From: Gammaproteobacteria bacterium
GTDB lineage: Bacteria; Pseudomonadota; Gammaproteobacteria; Steroidobacterales; Steroidobacteraceae
Direction of reading: 5' to 3'
NCBI GenBank assembly: GCA_030040715.1
Contig: JASHTF010000246.1
Coordinates: 1 to 36,118 of the forward strand
DNA: 36,118 bases
In this document: piece after piece, positions 31,128 to 36,118 of the stretch
How positions within the stretch are numbered: position 1 is the first letter of the stretch
Layout of the letters: each line of letters opens with the position of its first letter
Translations under genes and position numbers: made by a program
The notes under the pieces: model-generated
Seen by the model: the letters and a program-made list of their open reading frames with translations, nothing else
Told to the model about the DNA's origin: nothing
Databases searched by the model: none

Positions 31128-33164
31128 ATGAAGGCGACCACCCGTCTCGCGCTCGTGTGTGCCTCGCTGAGCCTAGCCCTCGCGGCCCGAGCCCAGACCT
31201 CCGACCAACAATCTTCCAGTCTGGAGGAGGTCGTCGTCACGGCCCAGAGCATCGAGAATGAGCTGCCGCAGCAGCTGGCGCAGTACGGCACGCGCGTCGA
31301 CACGGTGACGTCTGGCGACATCGTTACCGGCGGCTTCCTGGACGTCGCCCAGGCGCTCGATGCCCTGACGCCGGGACTCTACATCAGCTCCAATGCGGGA
31401 CCCTTCAACTACGTCGACGTGTCGCTGCTCGGCTCGAGGACCGAGGATGTCCTATGGCTGGTCGACAACGTGCGCATTAATAACCGCTTGTATGCCGGCA
31501 CTACACCGCTCGATACGATCCCGGCCAGCATGATCGAGCGCATTGAGGTGCTCGACGGCGGGCAGGCGCTTTTCTACGGTACCCAGGCGGTGGCCGGCGC
31601 GGTCAACATTGTCACCAAGTCGTTTACGAATCATCCGGACGGTGCTTTCTCGCTCGGCGCCGACAGCAATGATGGCAAGCACCTCAATGGTTACTTTCGC
31701 GATGCCCTGGACAACAATTTCTTCGTCCTCTACGCGACCCACGATGAGGCCTCGCCGGGCCTGCAGCCGTTCCCCACAGCCGACTTTCAGCCGAGTGGCA
31801 CTGAGCGAAATCGCGCCTACAACGTGACGACGCTCGGCGCTAAATATGCCTACAATTTCACCAGTGACCTGGCCTTCAGCTCGCTCTACCAGCACACTGA
31901 CGCGACGCTCGATCTGCCGCAGCCGCAGTTGACCCAGACGGCTTTCAATCGGCGCGATGAGGACCTGGTCCAGGCGAAGCTCGACTACGTACCGAGCGAC
32001 CTGCTCAAGTTCTACGTCAAAACCTACTACCATCGCTGGAGCTCTTACTACACGGAGTACGACAACGGCAGCACGCCATTTTTCTATACGCCGGGCGCAC
32101 CCGGCCAACTTAGCGTTGCTGAGGACAATGGCTATTGGGGCTACAAGGACTACGGCGCCAACCTGATGGTGCAGGCGGCAATCGCCCGCGGTTTGGAATC
32201 GGTCGGCGGCTATGATCTGCAGAATTACATCGGCCGCGACTCGGTGCTGGTGATCCGGCAGGAGACCGAGCGCATCAATGCTGTCTTCGAGCAGCTTCGG
32301 ACCACCCCCGATCTGATCCCGGACGCCCACCTCTCGGCAGGGCTGCGCTATAACATCGCGAGCTTCGGCCCGTCGGCCCTGGTATGGAACTTCGGGGGTG
32401 AGTACGACTTTCTGCGCTCGTTCTATGTCAAGGCCAACACGGGCACCGCCTTCCGGTTGCCGACCGACGAGGAGCTGTTCGCGAACGACCCCGAGGACGA
32501 GCGCGGGGACCCGAACCTTAAGCCCGAAACGAGCCACAACGGGACCCTGGCCGTCGGCGGCGCGATTCCGCTCAACGCGGCCGGCTCTCTGCATTGGGAA
32601 GCGATGACGTTCTATCGCTTGATCAGCAATCTGATCGCTTTTACGAGCTATGACAACGCGACCAAACAAGATGTGTTCGGCAATGCAGCAGGGGAAGTGA
32701 GAACCTTTGGCGAGCAGCTCACGCTGGCTGCTCCATTCTCGCCCTCGCTCTCAGGGAACCTCAGCGGCACGTTCAACCATGCACGCGAGTCGGGGGAGGA
32801 TTATCAGTTTGATCAGGTCCCAGAGACGATTCTAAAAGCCGGCTTCGACTACCATCCGTCCAGTCTACCCTTGGGCGTCAACCTCACCGTTGAGCACATC
32901 GGAGAGCTCGACGATGAGCCCTTGGGAGTGGGCAACGGACGGGTCGGCTACGGCAACTACACCATCGTCGACGTGAACGGCCGATTCTTCCTCGACGCGA
33001 AGCGTCACCAGCGCATCGACCTCCACATCGACAACCTGTTCAATCGCGTCTACTACTCGGGCGTGTCCTTCGGCGTTACCGACGCGAACCAAACGCCTTA
33101 CGTGGTGCACGATCTGGCGGTGCCCAGGACCTTCCAGGCGAATTACACCTATTTCTTCAACTGA
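31128..33164 (+). CDS. TonB-dependent outer-membrane receptor
   Basis: 678 residues. Signal peptide MKATTRLALVCASLSLALAARAQ, cleavage near 23. A TonB-box-like stretch follows (SSLEEVVVTAQ, about 26-40), then the plug domain with VDTVTSGDI, LLGSRTEDVLWLVDNVRINNRLY, and PASMIERIEVLDGGQALFYGTQAVAGAVNIVTK (about 150-175). The remainder is an outer-membrane beta-barrel rich in aromatic residues, ending FQANYTYFFN with terminal Phe-Asn. It brings a ligand into the periplasm using TonB energy. Beside a Ni/Co permease and a PepSY protein, I infer a metal chelate or cobalamin-like ligand, but this is not shown. cagggaaac precedes the ATG. Confidence 0.93.
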   Translation: MKATTRLALVCASLSLALAARAQTSDQQSSSLEEVVVTAQSIENELPQQLAQYGTRVDTVTSGDIVTGGFLDVAQALDALTPGLYISSNAGPFNYVDVSLLGSRTEDVLWLVDNVRINNRLYAGTTPLDTIPASMIERIEVLDGGQALFYGTQAVAGAVNIVTKSFTNHPDGAFSLGADSNDGKHLNGYFRDALDNNFFVLYATHDEASPGLQPFPTADFQPSGTERNRAYNVTTLGAKYAYNFTSDLAFSSLYQHTDATLDLPQPQLTQTAFNRRDEDLVQAKLDYVPSDLLKFYVKTYYHRWSSYYTEYDNGSTPFFYTPGAPGQLSVAEDNGYWGYKDYGANLMVQAAIARGLESVGGYDLQNYIGRDSVLVIRQETERINAVFEQLRTTPDLIPDAHLSAGLRYNIASFGPSALVWNFGGEYDFLRSFYVKANTGTAFRLPTDEELFANDPEDERGDPNLKPETSHNGTLAVGGAIPLNAAGSLHWEAMTFYRLISNLIAFTSYDNATKQDVFGNAAGEVRTFGEQLTLAAPFSPSLSGNLSGTFNHARESGEDYQFDQVPETILKAGFDYHPSSLPLGVNLTVEHIGELDDEPLGVGNGRVGYGNYTIVDVNGRFFLDAKRHQRIDLHIDNLFNRVYYSGVSFGVTDANQTPYVVHDLAVPRTFQANYTYFFN

Positions 33165-33229
33165 CGAGCCTGGCCACTCACGGATCTACGAACGGCAGCA
33201 TCGGGCTGCGCCAACGCACGAGCCATGCA

Positions 33230-34732
33230 ATGACCCGCTTGCTGCTGTTAGTGCACCGCTACCTCGGCATTGGTATCGGAATCCTTATGGTGATGTGGTG
33301 CCTCTCAGGTTTCGTCATGATGTACGTCAGCTATCCAGCGTTGCCTCCGCAGACACGGCTCGCCCATCTTGAGCCGATTGCCTGGGGCAACTGCTGTCGC
33401 GTCTCTGTGCAAGCGCTCGCGGACTCCGAACGGGTCAGCAGCTTTCGTATCGAAATGCTCACCGATCACCCGCTATTGGAGGTGCACACCGATCGCGGTT
33501 CAGAAAAGCTGATTGACCTCATGAGCGGCGCGCTCCTCGGGCCGGTAGCGCCGCGTGAGGCTGCACTGGTGGCACAATCCTATCGGGAGGCCCCGACCTC
33601 GCCGCTCCCAAATGTACACGCAGCCAGAGACACGACGGTCGCGACGCCACAACTGCTCGGGCTCATCGAGCTCGACGAGTGGACGCTAGAGGGTGTCTCC
33701 GCCGGCGAGCGACCTCTCTATCGCTTCAAGATGGAAGACCCGCGCGGGACCGAGCTCTACGTCTCGAGTACCACCGGTCGCGTCGTGCAGCTGACAACCC
33801 GCGTCGAGCGGTTCTGGAACTGGTTTGGCTCGGTGCCTCACTGGCTCTACTTTACGGGCCTGCGCCGTCATGCAGAGCTCTGGAGCGAGATCGTGATCTA
33901 CACGTCTCTCGCGGGATGCTTCCTGACGATCATCGGAATTTACCTGGGCGTGCGTCAGCTCCTCAGTCAGCCTTGTGGGCGCTGGTCGCCGTATCGCGGC
34001 TTTCGGTTGTGGCATCACCTGGCGGGTCTCGTGGTCGGCCTCTTCACGTTGAGCTGGGTCTTGAGTGGGCTACTGTCGATGAATCCTTGGGGCCTGCTCG
34101 AGGGCGCCGGCGCGGAAGTAGAGCGTGCACAGCTGCGCGGGCTCGAGCCCAGCGGGCTGCAGGTGAAGAGCGCCGTACAAGCCTTGGCGGCAGCCCACCC
34201 GACTGGGGTCGTCGCAGTGCAAAGCGCCCCGCTGCACGGGCGACTCTATCTCGTCACGAGCTACGCTTACGACAAACGTCGACGATTGGATGCCAACGGC
34301 ACGGATGATCCACTGGATGACTCACAACTCTCGCTCATCGCGAGAACTTTAAGCGCGCGCACAATCCCACCTACCGAGCACGCATCTGCGCAGACGCTGG
34401 TCCCGCTGCAATTGCAATGGTTAAGCGAGGGAGACAACTACTACTTCAGCCACGATAGCAGCCCCGTGCGATTGCCAGTCTATAGGTTAGCCCCTGTACA
34501 CGCCTCGGGTACTCGCTACTACGTGGATACGGTATCAGGCGAGTTACTCGCCGAGATGGATGGCGGTAATCGAGGCTACCGCTGGTGGTACCAAGGACTG
34601 CACCGACTGGACTTCTCAGCCTGGCTGCGCGGGCGCCCCCAGTGGGACCTGCTGGTGTGGATCTTGCTGTCTGGGGTAACAGTCGTGTGCGTGACGGGAG
34701 CGTATCTCGGCTATCAGCGCCTGCGGCGCTGA
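33230..34732 (+). CDS. PepSY-domain membrane protein (PiuB/FpvG-type reductase-like)
   Basis: 500 residues with about four membrane segments: near 8-32 (LVHRYLGIGIGILMVMWCLSGFVMMYVSYP), 220-245, 265-285 and 475-495. PepSY-type periplasmic segments lie between, such as LYRFKMEDPRGTELYVSSTTGRVVQLTTRVERFWNWFGSVPHWLYF and YYVDTVSGELLAEMDGGNRGYRWWYQGLHRLDF. Conserved His in LVHRYLG, VPHWLYF, WHHLAGL and GLHRLDF could bind heme, as in inner-membrane reductases that release metal from siderophores. It follows the TonB receptor by 65 bp and is likely co-transcribed. The role as metal-chelate reductase is inference. Confidence 0.82.
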   Translation: MTRLLLLVHRYLGIGIGILMVMWCLSGFVMMYVSYPALPPQTRLAHLEPIAWGNCCRVSVQALADSERVSSFRIEMLTDHPLLEVHTDRGSEKLIDLMSGALLGPVAPREAALVAQSYREAPTSPLPNVHAARDTTVATPQLLGLIELDEWTLEGVSAGERPLYRFKMEDPRGTELYVSSTTGRVVQLTTRVERFWNWFGSVPHWLYFTGLRRHAELWSEIVIYTSLAGCFLTIIGIYLGVRQLLSQPCGRWSPYRGFRLWHHLAGLVVGLFTLSWVLSGLLSMNPWGLLEGAGAEVERAQLRGLEPSGLQVKSAVQALAAAHPTGVVAVQSAPLHGRLYLVTSYAYDKRRRLDANGTDDPLDDSQLSLIARTLSARTIPPTEHASAQTLVPLQLQWLSEGDNYYFSHDSSPVRLPVYRLAPVHASGTRYYVDTVSGELLAEMDGGNRGYRWWYQGLHRLDFSAWLRGRPQWDLLVWILLSGVTVVCVTGAYLGYQRLRR

Positions 34733-34798
34733 GCACCGATGCCGGCGAATACACACCTGCCGATCATGTCGATCTCGTCTGGAATCGCTATCTGCAGT

Positions 34799-36118
34799 TC
34801 ACCAGGAGATTCGAGAGGACTTCCTTCGACTCTTCAACCTGATTCCGGTCAGCCCGAGGAGGCCTCCGACGAGCAGCGCCCAGGTCCCCGGCTCCGGGAC
34901 CGCGGCAGAGGAGCCGCTGGCGGTCACGACGTCGATGTCGATGGAGTCAGCGCTGATCACCTCGGTCAGATCCAGCGCGCTGAGATCCGCGCAGTGCCAT
35001 AGGTCACCGCCCTCGTCGGAGCAGTCGACCGCATCCAACGACAGCGTGCTCAAATCCTCGGCTGTGAAGCTAGCGACGTTGACCACATCGAAACTGTCGC
35101 CGGCCGCGAGCTTGAAGCCCCCCGTCAGGTCGAGCGCGAGCCCCCCATCGAGCGCGGCCAGACCCGTGACGCTGAGCGAGCCGTATTGGCCCAAGCCCTC
35201 GAGCACGAAGTCGAGCACGCCGGAGGAGGTTTGTCCGAAATTACCCGTGATGCTCTCGGGCGCGGCGAGCTGCAGTACCCCGCCGTTCGTCACCGTCCCC
35301 GCGCCGCCGTTGACACTGATATCGTCGCCGAGCGCCGTATTGCCGCCGGCGAAAATCAGATTCCCGTTGCCGATCGTAATCGTGCCGCCCGACCAGGACC
35401 CGAAGCTCGCGCCGGAGCCGCCATGCACGGTGACGCTCGCCTGGTTGTCGATCTCGACGTTGCCAATGATTTGTCCTCTGTTGGTGATCGGGCCGATCGA
35501 GCCGGTGCTGTAGATGGCATAGCTGGGGCCGCCGATCATGCCCGAGTTGTTGAGCGCACCGATGTTGCCGCTGTTGTAGAGGCCTGCGCCGTCCGGGCCG
35601 CCCGAGAAACCGCCGATCCCGCCGGTATCGCCGCTGATCGCGCCATTGTTGGTCAGCGTCCCGATCATCCCGGCATTCGACACACCCGCCCCGCCCGCGC
35701 CGCCCACGAGACCGCCGAACCCGCCGGCACCGCCGACGATCGTGCCGCTATTGGTCAGCGTCGTGATGGTGACGGCGTTCGACACACCCGTCCCGCCCGC
35801 GCCGCCTGCGACACCGCCGACCCCGCCGCCACCGCCGACGATCGTGTTGCTGTTGGCCAGCGTCGTGATCGTGCCGGAATTCAACACACCCGCGCCGCCC
35901 GCGCCGCCTGCGACACCGCCGACGGCGCCGGTACCGCCGATGATCGTGCCGCTGTTGGTCAGCGCCGTGATCGTGCTCGCGTTCGCAGCGCCCGCGCCGC
36001 CCGCCCCTCCAGCGCTGCTGCCGTACCCGCCGCGCGCGCCGCTGATCGTGCCGCTGTTGGTCAGCGTTCCGATCGTCCCGGCGTTCGACACCCCCGCGCC
36101 TCCCGCTCCACCCTTTAA
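34799..36118 (-). CDS. PEP-CTERM-sorted repeat protein, beta-helix-like (partial, 5' end outside window)
   Basis: At least 439 residues, open to the right edge of the window. The C-terminus (34799-34900) has the PEP-CTERM sorting signal: VPEPGTWALL, a hydrophobic segment VGGLLGLTGI, then basic RLKSRRK. Such proteins are handled by an exosortase and go to the surface or exopolysaccharide; no exosortase is in the window. The body toward the N-terminus has tandem 34-residue repeats (see 35528-36118). A non-repeat part near residues 200-380 has glycine/aspartate-rich, beta-strand-like sequence (GNVEIDNQASVTVHGGS, SVNGGAGTVTNGG). It is convergent with the PepSY gene. The true start and length are unknown. 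Confidence 0.88.
   Translation of the reverse strand, partial: LKGGAGGAGVSNAGTIGTLTNSGTISGARGGYGSSAGGAGGAGAANASTITALTNSGTIIGGTGAVGGVAGGAGGAGVLNSGTITTLANSNTIVGGGGGVGGVAGGAGGTGVSNAVTITTLTNSGTIVGGAGGFGGLVGGAGGAGVSNAGMIGTLTNNGAISGDTGGIGGFSGGPDGAGLYNSGNIGALNNSGMIGGPSYAIYSTGSIGPITNRGQIIGNVEIDNQASVTVHGGSGASFGSWSGGTITIGNGNLIFAGGNTALGDDISVNGGAGTVTNGGVLQLAAPESITGNFGQTSSGVLDFVLEGLGQYGSLSVTGLAALDGGLALDLTGGFKLAAGDSFDVVNVASFTAEDLSTLSLDAVDCSDEGGDLWHCADLSALDLTEVISADSIDIDVVTASGSSAAVPEPGTWALLVGGLLGLTGIRLKSRRKSSRISW
35528..36118 (-). repeat. 34-residue (102-bp) coding repeats, Gly-rich and TNSGTI type
   Basis: About five and a half in-frame units running out of the window. Each is GGAGGAG, then a 27-residue strand part of the form xxNxxTIxxLTNSGTIxGG, then GxxGGxA. 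Unit length is constant at 34 residues. The pattern NxG(T/M)I with Gly loops resembles rungs of a parallel beta-helix in adhesins. Confidence 0.9.

Noticed and set aside
31452-32669. 405-residue minus-strand open frame inside the TonB receptor gene
   Set aside because: Antisense to well-conserved plug and barrel sequence, and no recognisable motifs.
35528-36118. Possible CRISPR-like or satellite array of 102-bp repeats
   Set aside because: The repeats stay in one reading frame, encode 34-residue units and have no unique spacers; they are protein repeats.

Overview
This is a GC-rich, gene-dense bacterial chromosome window. The gene content (Fds-type soluble formate dehydrogenase, TonB-dependent receptor, a C-terminal PEP-CTERM signal, NnrU, AAC(3)-I-like acetyltransferase) fits a Pseudomonadota, most likely a Gammaproteobacterium of the Steroidobacter/Nevskia type. 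That placement is inferred from gene families only. No rRNA, tRNA, CRISPR array, transposase or phage gene was seen.

Layout. 1-5.2 kb: a kinase-fold protein cut by the window edge (minus strand), then a plus-strand run of an AAC(3)-I-like acetyltransferase overlapping an NnrU-family membrane protein, a ParB-domain protein, a RimJ/RimL-type acetyltransferase, and an AHSA1/SRPBCC gene followed by an ArsR repressor. The AHSA1/ArsR pair has two matching operator-like inverted repeats. 5.2-5.9 kb: a decayed acyl-CoA synthetase. 6.0-10.9 kb: an MddA-like thiol methyltransferase, an alpha/beta-hydrolase fused to a LuxR HTH, a VOC protein, a GST and an exported M28-type peptidase. 10.9-16.8 kb: an OPT transporter, a ferritin-like di-iron protein and a citrate synthase (all minus), and a divergent second citrate synthase with an N-terminal HTH, followed by a CPBP protease. 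All three minus-strand genes carry short tandem repeats that duplicate their stop-codon region. 17.5-21.9 kb: a minus-strand run of aldehyde dehydrogenase, Tat-exported amidohydrolase and secreted lipase-like hydrolase.

22.5-27.7 kb holds the NAD-dependent formate dehydrogenase operon fdsG-fdsB-fdsA-fdsD, which couples formate oxidation at a molybdopterin/cysteine site to NADH through an FMN/Fe-S diaphorase. It is followed by a CxxCH protein and two small exported alpha/beta-barrel-like proteins. 29.5-34.7 kb holds a nickel/cobalt permease, a divergent TonB-dependent receptor and a PepSY membrane protein, which together look like a metal or metal-chelate uptake locus. The window ends inside a PEP-CTERM surface protein made of 34-residue Gly-rich/TNSGTI repeats.

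Most genes are recognisable family members. The less ordinary items are the repeats built from stop-codon regions, the paired ArsR operators, the HTH-citrate synthase with a palindromic divergent promoter, the hydrolase-LuxR fusion, and the degenerate kinase.
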